NCBI GenBank assembly: GCA_903822005.1
Contig: CAIJNL010000005.1
Coordinates: 1 to 64,000 of the forward strand
From: an uncultured Nitrospiraceae bacterium
GTDB lineage: Bacteria > Nitrospirota > Thermodesulfovibrionia > Thermodesulfovibrionales > Dissulfurispiraceae
Reading direction: 5' to 3'
Length of the DNA stretch: 64,000 nt
Made by a program: the position numbers and the translations under genes. Shown one piece after another: positions 25,485-33,995 of this stretch; the first letter of the stretch is position 1; each line of letters opens with the position of its first letter. Under the pieces are notes generated by a model. That model ran no database searches. It saw only the letters and a list, made by a program, of their open reading frames with translations, and was not told where the DNA came from.

Positions 25485-27997
25485 AGCGGTCTCCTCCATC
25501 CATCTTTCCAGCCGTACATGCCAGTGCGAATTATCTCAAGGCTTTCCATCTTTTTCCCGAGCAGGGCCAGGGAGATCTCCCCAATCCTGACCCGGACGCT
25601 CTCTGTTTCCTTCAATATCAGACGCCATGCCCATGCAAGCTCCAGGTCCGTAACCGCACGGAGCGCCCCATCGCCAAGCTCTACCCTCTCTATCGACTCT
25701 ATACATGGAGAGATGTCTGTCTCTTTCCCGTCGCGCATAACTATAATCGGCTTGCCCGGGTCCTGCGGGACCGGCACTGAGAAGTCCGCCTCGTCCGCTT
25801 CAGCCGGAACAGGGCAGCAGACTAAAAACTCATACCTGCTGACAAATCCGGTCAGGGAAGGGTCAGCAGCCGGTATAACCTGCATGTCACTGATCCTGAT
25901 ACCGTCCGGCAGTGTGCCATTCAAGAGTGTACTATATAATTGTACATCAAAGGGGGCAAAGACCTCCATGTCGAAAAACTCGGAAGTACCGGCAACCCCG
26001 ACATTTAGGGGCGGGCCGAAAGAGACCTCCGGGTTCGGATGGAACCCTTTTGTATAGTCAACCGGCACCCCGGCCCTTCTCAGTGCCCTCGTAACTGTCG
26101 TGATCAGTTCGAGGTGGGAGAGATAGCGGAGCATGCCTGTCTTGGAAAAACAGGACCTAATGCGAAGCTTAGGCCTGAGTTGCGGCTTGACCTGAGCTGC
26201 TGCATTCGAAGCCGCATCAGAAGGTGCGCACTCAGCGGTGATCGCGGAGACTTCCTTAACACGGCATTCTAATCCGCATGAGGAGCAGGTCTTGTTGCAG
26301 CCCGGGGTCATTGTTTCATCAACAGCTTTTGTATATTCCCTGAAAAGGAAATCCCTGCTAACCCCGATGTCAATATTGTCCCATGGAACCTTGTCATTCT
26401 GCTCAAAACGTCTCTCGGCATAACCGGCCCCGTCAATGCCCGTTCTTTCCATGGCTTGCTGCCATTTGTCGAAGTTAAAGAACTCTGACCATCCGTCGAG
26501 CCTGCAGCCACCGCGCCACGCTTCCTCAATCAGTCCGGCGAGTCGTTCATCGCCGCGCGCAAATACCGCCTCGAGAAAACTCATGCGCTCGTCATGCCCC
26601 TTGTATTTGAACTTTTTGGTGCGCATCATCTGCCGCAGATAGCCGAGTTTCTGCCGCATCTCATCAAGGCTTATCTGCCCCTGCCATTGAAAGGGAGTAT
26701 GGGGTTTGGGAATGAAAGGCGAGACCGTTATGTTTATGTTCACGAATTTTCCGCTGTTCTTTTTTGCTATCCTGAGCGCCCTCATCGCCATCTCGCTTAT
26801 CGCGCTGATGTCCTCATCGCGTTCTGTGGGCAGCCCGATCATGAAATAGAGCTTCAGGGTGAGCCATCCCTCTTCGAAAAGCGCGATCAGCGCCTTCTCA
26901 TAATCCTCGTCGGTAAAGTCCTTGTTGATCACGCGGCGCAGTCTTTCGGTTGCCGCCTCGGGCGCCATCGTGAAGCCAGTCTTGCGCACGGACCGGATCT
27001 CTTTCAGCACGTCCCTGCTTACAGAGCCGACGCGCAGGGAAGGCAGCGAGACAGCGGTCCTCGACTGTCCGAAGGAGCGGTTAAAGCCCCTGATGAGCGG
27101 GAGCAGGCAGCTGTAATCACCCGTGCTCAGAGACGAGAAGGATATCTCATCATAGCCGGTATTGTTGATCGCATTGCGTGCGATCTTCAGCACATTTTCG
27201 GGGCTTCTCTCTCTTGCAGGCCTGTATATCATGCCCGCCTGGCAGAACCTGCAGCCCATTGAACAGCCCCTGGCAACCTCTATGTTTACCCTGTCATGAA
27301 CAATAGACGCGTAAGGGACTATCTGCTTTTCAGGGAAGGGGCTGGAATCAAGATCTGCGATAAATCTTCTTTTAATCTTAGTTGAATTGCCGTGTATGTG
27401 CGGCACAAAAAAACCGTCAATATTCGAGATGGCCCGCAAAATGCTCTCGCGGCCTTCACCGTTTGCCTTTGCCTGCCTAACTGCGTCAAGCATTTCAACG
27501 ACTGCCTCTTCCCCCTCTCCTATCAGAAAAGCGTCAATAAAGGGTGACATCGGCGCCGGGTTTACTGTTGAGGGGCCTCCCGCGATGATTATCGGAAGGT
27601 TATTTTTTGATTCTAATCTTTCTGATGTCCTGAAAGGGATGCCGCCAAGGTCGAGCATGTCCAGGACGGTAGTATACGAGAGTTCATACTGCAGGCTGAA
27701 GCCGACAATATCAAAATCGCGAAGCGGCCTCTTTGTTTCGAGAGATGCGAGCAGCATATCATGCGCCTTCATATATTCCCTGAGATCAGACCAGGGAGCG
27801 AAGGCGCGTTCAGCCGCGGCAAAGGGCAGGTTGTTGACGATATCGTAAAGGATGCGCAGCCCGAGATGGGACATGCCGACCTCATAAGTATCCGGAAATG
27901 CGAGGGCAATCCTTACATCTACGGGGCCGGGCTTGGGCCTTGCATTGAATTCACTGTCTATATAGCGGGTCGGTCTCTGAAAGAGCGCAAAGTTCAT
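25481..27997 (-). CDS. TIGR03960-type radical SAM protein fused to a DUF2344 domain
   Basis: An N-terminal B12-binding-like region is followed by a radical SAM core with CSMGCRFCQAG (the CxxxCxxC cluster motif). The C-terminal 200 residues (about 635-838) form a TIGR03936/DUF2344 domain beginning LRIRSCFSKTGMLRYLSHLE. A cysteine cluster (CNKTCSSCGLEC) links the two. The 838-residue two-domain form is common beside RNase G; its function is uncharacterised. I chose the ATG at 27997 because AAGG precedes it and the frame upstream is unlike coding sequence. The upstream region includes one copy of the 42-bp direct repeat. Confidence 0.92.
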   Translation of the reverse strand: MNFALFQRPTRYIDSEFNARPKPGPVDVRIALAFPDTYEVGMSHLGLRILYDIVNNLPFAAAERAFAPWSDLREYMKAHDMLLASLETKRPLRDFDIVGFSLQYELSYTTVLDMLDLGGIPFRTSERLESKNNLPIIIAGGPSTVNPAPMSPFIDAFLIGEGEEAVVEMLDAVRQAKANGEGRESILRAISNIDGFFVPHIHGNSTKIKRRFIADLDSSPFPEKQIVPYASIVHDRVNIEVARGCSMGCRFCQAGMIYRPARERSPENVLKIARNAINNTGYDEISFSSLSTGDYSCLLPLIRGFNRSFGQSRTAVSLPSLRVGSVSRDVLKEIRSVRKTGFTMAPEAATERLRRVINKDFTDEDYEKALIALFEEGWLTLKLYFMIGLPTERDEDISAISEMAMRALRIAKKNSGKFVNINITVSPFIPKPHTPFQWQGQISLDEMRQKLGYLRQMMRTKKFKYKGHDERMSFLEAVFARGDERLAGLIEEAWRGGCRLDGWSEFFNFDKWQQAMERTGIDGAGYAERRFEQNDKVPWDNIDIGVSRDFLFREYTKAVDETMTPGCNKTCSSCGLECRVKEVSAITAECAPSDAASNAAAQVKPQLRPKLRIRSCFSKTGMLRYLSHLELITTVTRALRRAGVPVDYTKGFHPNPEVSFGPPLNVGVAGTSEFFDMEVFAPFDVQLYSTLLNGTLPDGIRISDMQVIPAADPSLTGFVSRYEFLVCCPVPAEADEADFSVPVPQDPGKPIIVMRDGKETDISPCIESIERVELGDGALRAVTDLELAWAWRLILKETESVRVRIGEISLALLGKKMESLEIIRTGMYGWKDGWRRPL

Positions 27998-28000
27998 CCT

Positions 28001-28042
28001 TATAAAATAACATCCATTTGCAGGAATGGGCAAGGAAAAGGG
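28001..28042. repeat. 42-bp direct repeat, copy 1
   Basis: This copy lies immediately upstream of the radical SAM start codon and is repeated at 28912-28953 with one mismatch. Together the two copies bracket the TauE/SafE gene. Confidence 0.9.
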
Positions 28043-28067
28043 AAGGGGGCGGCAGAGGTTCCCGGGA

Positions 28068-28844
28068 CTAAAATTCAAACCAGCCCATGGTATAGGCATA
28101 TTTAGCGAGCATGCAGAGACACATGACAACAACAATAACTCTCAGGTATTTCGGATTTATTCTGAACAGGCATAGCGAACCGGCCCACGCACCGGCGAAC
28201 TGTCCAATCATCATTACTATGCCGATAAGCCAGACTATCTTGCCCGCGATCAGAAAGACAATGAAAGAAGCGATGTTCGTGGAAAAATTGAGGGTTTTGG
28301 CAATGGCGGTAGCGTCGATCAGGCCCTGGCCTCTTAATGATACCCCGGCCACGGCGAAAAATGATCCGGCCCCGGGACCAAATACTCCATCATACAACCC
28401 TATAAAAGGCACAACGGTTTTTCGATAAAGGCTGTTGGATATCCGCGGCGTAGATACTCCCTCATGCGGCTGCGGGGCGAACAGAAAATATAATGCTATC
28501 AACAGCAGGACAGCCGGTATAACAAAGTTCAATGCCTTGGTATTAATGAACTGAACAGCGATGGTGCCTGCAAGAGAACCAATAAATGCGGACAACATCA
28601 GATATTTGACTTTGTGCCAAATGACCTTTCCGGTCTTAAGCATCACAAAGGTTGCAGTCGCAGTACCCATTGCTCCCTGCAATTTGTTGGTCCCCAGAGC
28701 TGTAAGGGGCGGCAGCCCGCTTAATATTAAAGCGGGCAGAGTAAGGAGGCCTCCGCCGCCTGCCAGGGTATCAATAAATCCTGCAGCAAAGGCGACAAAG
28801 AACAAAAATAATATTACTTCCATTGTGAGGTCGGCGATTTCCAT
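28068..28844 (-). CDS. TauE/SafE (TSUP) family membrane transporter
   Basis: This 258-residue protein with about eight helices has the TSUP motifs GFIDTLAGGGGLLTLPALIL and LGTNKLQGAMGT, with a repeat half later (GLYDGVFGPGAGSFF). The family moves sulfite, sulfonates or other small anions; the direction and substrate are unknown. It lies on the same strand as the radical SAM gene and is bracketed by 42-bp direct repeats at 28001 and 28912, as if inserted between that gene and its original upstream region. Confidence 0.9.
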   Translation of the reverse strand: MEIADLTMEVILFLFFVAFAAGFIDTLAGGGGLLTLPALILSGLPPLTALGTNKLQGAMGTATATFVMLKTGKVIWHKVKYLMLSAFIGSLAGTIAVQFINTKALNFVIPAVLLLIALYFLFAPQPHEGVSTPRISNSLYRKTVVPFIGLYDGVFGPGAGSFFAVAGVSLRGQGLIDATAIAKTLNFSTNIASFIVFLIAGKIVWLIGIVMMIGQFAGAWAGSLCLFRINPKYLRVIVVVMCLCMLAKYAYTMGWFEF

Positions 28845-28911
28845 GGGAATAATAACCTATGCTTTCGATATTGAAAATTCGGAATGTTATTCTTTCCGCA
28901 ACTCGAATCTA

Positions 28912-28953
28912 TATAAAATAACATCCAGTTGCAGGAATGGGCAAGGAAAAGGG
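28912..28953. repeat. 42-bp direct repeat, copy 2
   Basis: 41 of 42 bases match the copy at 28001-28042 in the same orientation, 911 bp away. The copies bracket the TauE/SafE gene. Confidence 0.9.
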
Positions 28954-29041
28954 CGGGTAACGCGAGAAGCTTTACTGGGCAAATGCCTTGATCATAGGGT
29001 GCGTCAGGAAAGCGGAAGACGGCGGGGGTATATGAGATAAG

Positions 29042-29050
29042 TGGTATAAT
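29042..29050 (+). promoter_or_regulatory. Extended -10 promoter of the hicB-like gene
   Basis: TGGTATAAT is a perfect TATAAT with an extended TGn, 26 bp upstream of the start codon. The Shine-Dalgarno site AAAGGAGG follows close behind. Confidence 0.5.
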
Positions 29051-29075
29051 AAAGGTTAAGAAAGGAGGAAATTAT

Positions 29076-29276
29076 ATGAAATTCAATATAATGCTTGAAC
29101 CTGCTGAAGAAGGCGGTTTCAATGTGACTGTGCCGGCATTGGACGGCTGTTTTACGCAGGGCGAGACTGAAGAAGAAGCCCTTGAAAATGCCAAAGAAGC
29201 CATACATGCCTATCTCGAAGGGCTTGAAAAGCTGAATCAGATAAAATCGAACCCTAGACCTGCCTGGTCAATTTGA
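29076..29276 (+). CDS. Orphan HicB-family antitoxin
   Basis: This 66-residue protein matches the HicB antitoxin fold: FNIMLEPAEEGGFNVTVPAL then GCFTQGETEEEALENAKEAI. HicB normally neutralises the HicA mRNA nuclease and represses its own operon. No hicA is visible on either side, and the DNA-binding C-terminus is absent, so it is an orphan or a minimal form. AAAGGAGG precedes the ATG. Its stop overlaps the barstar stop of the convergent operon by 9 bp. Confidence 0.82.
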   Translation: MKFNIMLEPAEEGGFNVTVPALDGCFTQGETEEEALENAKEAIHAYLEGLEKLNQIKSNPRPAWSI

Positions 29277-29549
29277 TGTCTTCAGCCTGAAATCATCGCG
29301 TTCTTTTTCCAGGTCTTTTAATAACTTAATTGCCAGGTCATAATCCCTGCCCATCATTTTCTTCGATTCGGCAGTATGCGTCCAGGTGATCTCAAACGGT
29401 CCTTCCACATCAGTCGAAAGCACGTCCCAGAGCGCGTCGAGATTGCGGCCAAAATGCGGCGGCAAGGTGAGCTGCAGTGAGAGTTGATCATAAAGATCAT
29501 CGAGCGAATGAATAGCGTTGCCGTTCAAGATGCATTTTTTCAGCGGCAT
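29268..29549 (-). CDS. Barstar-family ribonuclease inhibitor
   Basis: This 93-residue protein shows the barstar core: LNGNAIHSLDDLYDQL, then PPHFGRNLDALWDVLS, containing the helix whose Asp (barstar D39) plugs the nuclease active site. It should bind and inactivate the ribonuclease encoded just upstream before export. The start overlaps the end of the ribonuclease gene by 10 nt, so they are co-translated. Length and motifs are complete. Confidence 0.9.
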   Translation of the reverse strand: MPLKKCILNGNAIHSLDDLYDQLSLQLTLPPHFGRNLDALWDVLSTDVEGPFEITWTHTAESKKMMGRDYDLAIKLLKDLEKERDDFRLKTSN

Positions 29550-30007
29550 GATGGTATCTCCATAAAGGTCTTGTAGTGGTCAACTGTCACAAAGCGCCGT
29601 CCGTCCTGTGAAAAGATCAGGCGCTTGGCGCCTCTGTGACCGCCCTTGTAGTCGAGGTCTGCCTCGCGCCATTTTGCATAAGGCAGACGGCCCTCCCTGT
29701 TGCTGAAATGGTCGCCGCCTATGCTCGAGCCCCGCAGCGTGCTTACTGACCAGAGGTCCCTGCCCGGTCTCCAGCCCTGTGACTGGGCTTCGCGTTTGGT
29801 CACAAACTTTGGCGGAAGGCTCCGGTTGCGGCTGCTGTTCAGGCTTCGGAGCATTTCTGCCAGTTCCTGTTGATCAATGCCGGGAGAGAGCCGTGCAGTC
29901 ACCGAGGCCACGGCTTTTTCGCACGGCTCAGCGTAAGCCTGCGCAGCGAAGCAGGCGCTTATTAAAATAACGAGAACAAGCGGCAAAGTCAGTATCTTCT
30001 GCATCAT
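29540..30007 (-). CDS. Secreted barnase-like ribonuclease
   Basis: A signal peptide (about 1-26, ending YAEP) precedes a barnase/ribonuclease N1 domain. The catalytic residues align with barnase: Glu in WREADLDY (E73), Arg in AKRLIFS (R87) and His in TVDHYKTF (H102). The segments SSIGGDHFSNREGRLP and PPKFVTKREAQSQGW match too. It should cleave RNA outside the cytoplasm or in a target cell. Immunity is provided by the barstar gene that overlaps its 3' end. Two ATGs start the frame; the first is listed. Confidence 0.92.
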   Translation of the reverse strand: MMQKILTLPLVLVILISACFAAQAYAEPCEKAVASVTARLSPGIDQQELAEMLRSLNSSRNRSLPPKFVTKREAQSQGWRPGRDLWSVSTLRGSSIGGDHFSNREGRLPYAKWREADLDYKGGHRGAKRLIFSQDGRRFVTVDHYKTFMEIPSCR

Positions 30008-30014
30008 TCAGTTC

Positions 30015-30485
30015 CTACTGTTTGTTATATATCAGCGTCTGCTTTGTCACGCCTCTAGGGGTAGTACGGGTGACCTGCAGGGTCATAATCCGACCATTAG
30101 CTGAAAGGCTGCGCAGATCATTCACCTCAACATTCGATCCGCCTATAACTGAAGTGGACTTTGCGACGAGGGTAGCGCCAGACCATTTTGTCCATGTGCT
30201 CATTTTTCCGCCGCCCGGCAGGGGGTTAACGCTCTCGCTACCATCGAGTTTGAAAACAGCGGTCTCTTTGCGGTCTCCCATCGAGCGTTCAATGCTGAGC
30301 TGATTGGCTGTCTGCTTTATGACCAGGACAATCTTGCGCGCCTGCATCTTGCTGGCCATAGGGCTGCCGAGATCGCTCTTGGCATAATCGAGCACCCATG
30401 TACCCGAGAAGTCGGCTGACTGGGCAAACACGATACCAGCTATCGCCAATACCAATACCAGGGAAAAAATCAGGGTTCTTTTCAT
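30015..30485 (-). CDS. Secreted beta-barrel (lipocalin-like) protein in the barnase operon
   Basis: A signal peptide (about 1-21, ending FAQ) is followed by about 135 residues that begin ADFSGTWVLDYAKSDLG and alternate short beta strands, as in lipocalin-like periplasmic proteins. No catalytic motif is seen. Its stop lies only 7 nt upstream of the barnase start, so the three genes look like one operon. It could be an unrelated leader gene or help with barnase secretion; that is not shown by the sequence. GGAGGC precedes the ATG. Confidence 0.75.
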   Translation of the reverse strand: MKRTLIFSLVLVLAIAGIVFAQSADFSGTWVLDYAKSDLGSPMASKMQARKIVLVIKQTANQLSIERSMGDRKETAVFKLDGSESVNPLPGGGKMSTWTKWSGATLVAKSTSVIGGSNVEVNDLRSLSANGRIMTLQVTRTTPRGVTKQTLIYNKQ

Positions 30486-30576
30486 TGTGCCTCCGCGAAA
30501 AGTTTATAAGCTGCTTCATTTTAATGAATTTCTGTTCATTTATCAAATCAGGATGCTGCTCACTTCAATGAAATAT

Positions 30577-31869
30577 TTATAGTGACAACTTGTAACCAGC
30601 ATTGACGATGAGGGTGTGGATCAAATTGGTCCTGGATACGAGCATCCTCCTTGTGATTGAGCGAAAGGAATAAAAATGTTTCCGGAACCACATATAGCCT
30701 TCATAAAGTTCGGCAGGTGTCATGTTCTTCGGCTGAAAAGATACCCGCGTCTTGCCGTTGTAGTGCATCCAGTCTGCGCTAAGCAGTCTGCCCGCATTCT
30801 TCAAGTCATCATAAATTGGCGTCCCCGGCAAGGGGGTCAGGATACTCGGGGTCACTCCATCAATGCCAAGCCGTTCACATGCTTCCAATGTATGCCGGAA
30901 ATCGTCACGATGGTCGGTGTCGAAACCGAAAATTATACCGGCCTGCACGGAAATGCCATGTCTGTGCATAAGGCTTATTGCGCTGCCATATCCTTCAACG
31001 CTGTTGCTCTCCTTGTTGACGGCTGCAAGGCTATCCGCGGAAAATGATTCCAGTCCGACAAACAGATAAAGACAGCCGGCTTCTTTTGCGAGGCGAAGCA
31101 GTTCCCCGTCCCTGCAGCGGTCGATGGTCACCTGGGCCGCCCATTTTTTACGAAGGGTTTTGAGTTCCCGCATCAATGTCCGGACATAATCCGTGTTTCC
31201 GAAAAAGTTATCATCCCAAAAGACAAAATAGTCCTGCTTGATCGTCGCGATGTCGGCTATAACCTCATGGACCGGGCGCGTTCTGAAGGAAGGATGGTAG
31301 ATCTGCTTCAGATTGCAATAGCTGCAGTTGTAGGGACAGCCGCGGGTCGCAAAGACAGCCCCCTTTGTGACCCACCGTCTCCCTATAAGATCTCTCCTTG
31401 CAATGGGAAGACCCTGCAAGGACGGGGGATTAGCGGAGGCGTAACTGCGCAGCGCCTTGCCGTTTGCGAAATCGTCAAGAAATTGCGGCCAGGTCTCCTC
31501 GGCCTCTCCCTCCACAATATGATCGCAATGTTGTAAGGCTTCTTCGGGCAGGAGCGTCACATGCGGGCCGCCCATCACGACCATTGCCCCCATTCCCCTG
31601 AACCTCAGGGCGATGTCATAACAATGGCCTGCAGAGGGCGTATTTACAGTGATGGCGACCAGATCAAATTGTTGACCGTAAGGAATGGCCTGGTTATACT
31701 CGTCGACAAGGGTGATATCATATCCGGTTTCATCAACAAAGCCCGCCAGATATGGCATGGTGATCTGAGTAAAGTTATTAAACTGGCGTTTGCGGTATTC
31801 GTGAATCTCAGGGCATTCGGGTGTGATGAGAAGGATACGCTTTTTTACGTGCGTGACTTTAACTGGCAA
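30577..31869 (-). CDS. B12-binding radical SAM enzyme
   Basis: An N-terminal cobalamin-binding domain (about 10-150) is followed by a radical SAM domain with TRGCPYNCSYCN (the CxxxCxxC cluster) and a C-terminal TIM-barrel part. These class B-type enzymes methylate unactivated carbons or rearrange lipids, sugars or pigments. The substrate here is unknown. TTG (31869) is the only plausible start. The gene follows an ABC exporter on the same strand with a 19-nt gap, so the product may be exported by that transporter. Confidence 0.88.
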   Translation of the reverse strand: MPVKVTHVKKRILLITPECPEIHEYRKRQFNNFTQITMPYLAGFVDETGYDITLVDEYNQAIPYGQQFDLVAITVNTPSAGHCYDIALRFRGMGAMVVMGGPHVTLLPEEALQHCDHIVEGEAEETWPQFLDDFANGKALRSYASANPPSLQGLPIARRDLIGRRWVTKGAVFATRGCPYNCSYCNLKQIYHPSFRTRPVHEVIADIATIKQDYFVFWDDNFFGNTDYVRTLMRELKTLRKKWAAQVTIDRCRDGELLRLAKEAGCLYLFVGLESFSADSLAAVNKESNSVEGYGSAISLMHRHGISVQAGIIFGFDTDHRDDFRHTLEACERLGIDGVTPSILTPLPGTPIYDDLKNAGRLLSADWMHYNGKTRVSFQPKNMTPAELYEGYMWFRKHFYSFRSITRRMLVSRTNLIHTLIVNAGYKLSL

Positions 31870-31888
31870 GAGGACCCCGGTGACATAT

Positions 31889-32644
31889 TTATTTCACAAT
31901 ATATTTCCGCATCAGCCTGAAAGGGTATGGCGCGAGGATGGACATTACGACCAATAGCCAGAGGATGTCCATCAGGGGTGCGGCAAGATCTCCTGCAGCA
32001 AATGACCTGCATACATTAACGAGATGGTAAAGCGGTGTGAACCATGCTATTTTTGTTACTATTTCGGGCATGCCGTCAAGCGGGAAGAATATGCCTGAGA
32101 AGAGAAACAATGGTGTCATAAAAAGGGTATAAAAGTAGTTGAAGGAATCTATGCCGGGCGCCTTGGCAACAAAGATGAGGGAAAGTTCCGCAAAAATAAT
32201 GCCGGCTATGAAGAGCAGAGGTATTACCAGCAAGACCAGGGGAGAGTCAACGAGGCCGAAAAGGGCGATTACTATAATTATTGTGGTCCCATAAATTACG
32301 CTTTTTGTCGCGCCCCATATCATCTCGGCGGCAATAAGGTCATCGATATTCACCGGGGTTGCAAGTATGGCGTCAAAGGTCTTCTGAAATACTATCCGGA
32401 CATACGTCGAATAGGTGCATTCGTAGACGACTGCGAACATCGCAGACGAGGCGATTATGCCGGGTGCAATGAAGTTGATGTACGGCACGCCGTGTATATC
32501 GGACACGAACGCACCGAGTCCGAACCCCATGGCTGTCAGGTAAAGAACAGGCTCTGCAAAGTTCAGGGCAAAGCTCGATTTATACAGTTTGGTGTATACC
32601 GTAAGATGGCGCTGCCAAACCCTGAAGGCACGCTTAATGTTCAA
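31889..32644 (-). CDS. ABC-2 type transporter permease (NodJ-like)
   Basis: This 251-residue permease with six helices ends in the ABC-2 motif region (LFSGIFFPLDGMPE and later). It should form an exporter with the ATPase upstream. I chose TTG at 32644, because GGGGAGG lies just before it and it overlaps the ATPase stop by 11 nt. The frame is open further upstream but that would overlap the ATPase by 59 nt. Candidate cargo is a glycan, lipid or drug; NodIJ-type proteins move oligosaccharide signals. Confidence 0.9.
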   Translation of the reverse strand: MNIKRAFRVWQRHLTVYTKLYKSSFALNFAEPVLYLTAMGFGLGAFVSDIHGVPYINFIAPGIIASSAMFAVVYECTYSTYVRIVFQKTFDAILATPVNIDDLIAAEMIWGATKSVIYGTTIIIVIALFGLVDSPLVLLVIPLLFIAGIIFAELSLIFVAKAPGIDSFNYFYTLFMTPLFLFSGIFFPLDGMPEIVTKIAWFTPLYHLVNVCRSFAAGDLAAPLMDILWLLVVMSILAPYPFRLMRKYIVK

Positions 32645-33401
32645 GGCGCCTCCCCGTAAGCTTGAGATAGACATCCTCCAGATTGCCGCCATGCAGGGAC
32701 ATCAGGCCGGCGGGTGTATCGATTGCGATTATTTTGCCCGAATCCATTATCGCAACACGGTCGCAAAGTTTCTCGGCCTCTTCCATATAATGTGTGGTCA
32801 GCACGAGTGTCATACCGTTAGCCTTGAGCGCGTTCAACTTGTCCCAGACGGCATGCCTGCTGCGCGGATCAAGGCCGGTGGTAGGCTCGTCAAGGATCAA
32901 AAGATCCGGATTATTTATCAGTGAGCGGGCAAGCAGGAGCCTGTGTTTCATTCCGCCCGAAAGATGATCTATCTTCACATCAGCCTTGTCCCTTAATTCG
33001 ACAAAATCGAGAAGCTTCCATGCGGTAGGTACAGACTCTTTTTTAGGGATGTCAAAATAGCGCGCATAGACTATCAAGTTCTCCAGCACGGAAAGGTCGG
33101 GATCCAGGTTGTTCTCCTGCGGCATTACGCCAATCCTGCGCTTGATCTCGCTCGGGCTGCTGACTACATTCATGTCAAAGACAGTAAGTTCCCCTGATGT
33201 GGGCGGCATGAAGCAGTATATGGTCTTCATCGTCGAGGTCTTGCCCGCGCCGTTCGGCCCTAGAAAGCCAAAGCACTCGCCACCGAATATTTCGAAATCG
33301 ATGGAATCCACAGCCCTGAAATGGTTGTAATCCTTTGTCAGGGATTTAGCTGTCACAATTGTCATAGATTCATTATAGTAGTGATCTGCCTTTTTTTCCA
33401 A
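32634..33401 (-). CDS. ABC transporter ATP-binding protein (NodI/DrrA type)
   Basis: The ATPase has Walker A FLGPNGAGKTST, signature LSGGMKHRLLLA, Walker B LLILDEPTTGLD and the H-loop. The length (255 aa) and the tail resemble NodI/DrrA-type exporters. It pairs with the overlapping permease gene. The ATG at 33401 has no strong Shine-Dalgarno, and an in-frame ATG 12 codons on (MTIVTAKSL) could be the real start. Confidence 0.93.
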   Translation of the reverse strand: MEKKADHYYNESMTIVTAKSLTKDYNHFRAVDSIDFEIFGGECFGFLGPNGAGKTSTMKTIYCFMPPTSGELTVFDMNVVSSPSEIKRRIGVMPQENNLDPDLSVLENLIVYARYFDIPKKESVPTAWKLLDFVELRDKADVKIDHLSGGMKHRLLLARSLINNPDLLILDEPTTGLDPRSRHAVWDKLNALKANGMTLVLTTHYMEEAEKLCDRVAIMDSGKIIAIDTPAGLMSLHGGNLEDVYLKLTGRRLEH

Positions 33402-33462
33402 AATTGCGAGGCGGGGGAATAATGGCGGTACAGAGGGTCCAAAGCGCGGCTATCTGCATATA

Positions 33463-33500
33463 TTGCATTTAATGGCATGCAAAAATTGCAGTTGTGCAAT
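33463..33500 (+). promoter_or_regulatory. Candidate activator-binding repeats upstream of the sigma-54 promoter
   Basis: Two inverted repeats built on TTGCAT/ATTGCA lie here: TTGCAT-8 bp-ATGCAA (33463-33482) and ATTGCA-GTTG-TGCAAT (33485-33500). They end about 40 bp upstream of the -24/-12 element, where an enhancer-binding protein may act. Confidence 0.45.
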
Positions 33501-33541
33501 TATATTCGCCAGAATGTCCTTATTTATCAGCCTTTGGCGGG

Positions 33542-33556
33542 TGGCACGAGGATTGC
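33542..33556 (+). promoter_or_regulatory. Sigma-54 promoter (-24/-12) of the Spy-like gene
   Basis: TGGCACG at 33542-33548, four bases, then TTGC at 33553-33556. This matches the sigma-54 consensus TGGCACG-N4-TTGC exactly and lies 45 bp upstream of the start codon. Confidence 0.85.
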
Positions 33557-33601
33557 TTTATAAAAGGCAGCAGTAAAAAAACTTTAGAGAGGTGAAGGAA
33601 A

Positions 33602-33976
33602 ATGAAAAAGAGATTATTGATAGGGTTGGCAGTTGTTCTTGCCATGGCATTGGCGACAGGAGCTTTCGCGTTTGGCCCCGGCTATGGTGGCGGATATGGA
33701 AATTGCCCGGCGGCAGGCGGTTCAGTATCACCTGAGCAGGCACAGAAGTTCCAGAAGTTTCAGAGTGACATATTACCGCTGAGGCAGCAGATGATCCAGC
33801 TAAGAACAGAGCTTATGACATTGCGCTCGCAGACGACTCCGGACTGGAATGCGATATCTGCAAAGCAGAAGCAGATGGTTGATCTCAGGATCGAGATCCA
33901 GAAAAAGGCACAAGAGAACGGACTGCCGGCCGGAGGTTATGGCATGGGACGCGGCGGCAGGGGTGGACGCTTCTAA
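33602..33976 (+). CDS. Spy/CpxP-like periplasmic protein
   Basis: A signal peptide (about 1-24, ending AFAF) is followed by a Gly-rich start and a helical core with a conserved-looking LRQQMIQLRTELMTLRS and a Gly-rich tail. This is the shape of Spy/CpxP/ZraP-type periplasmic chaperones or metal sensors. The 124-residue length fits. AGAGAGG and AAGGAAA lie upstream of the ATG. It is driven by an exact sigma-54 promoter with inverted repeats upstream, so an enhancer-binding protein probably controls it; which one is unknown. Confidence 0.82.
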   Translation: MKKRLLIGLAVVLAMALATGAFAFGPGYGGGYGNCPAAGGSVSPEQAQKFQKFQSDILPLRQQMIQLRTELMTLRSQTTPDWNAISAKQKQMVDLRIEIQKKAQENGLPAGGYGMGRGGRGGRF

Positions 33977-33995
33977 TTATTAACATTCAACTAGT

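Noticed and set aside
28957-29075. A hicA toxin gene upstream of hicB
   Set aside because: No frame here resembles HicA (no GSHH-type motif), and the region is only about 120 bp.
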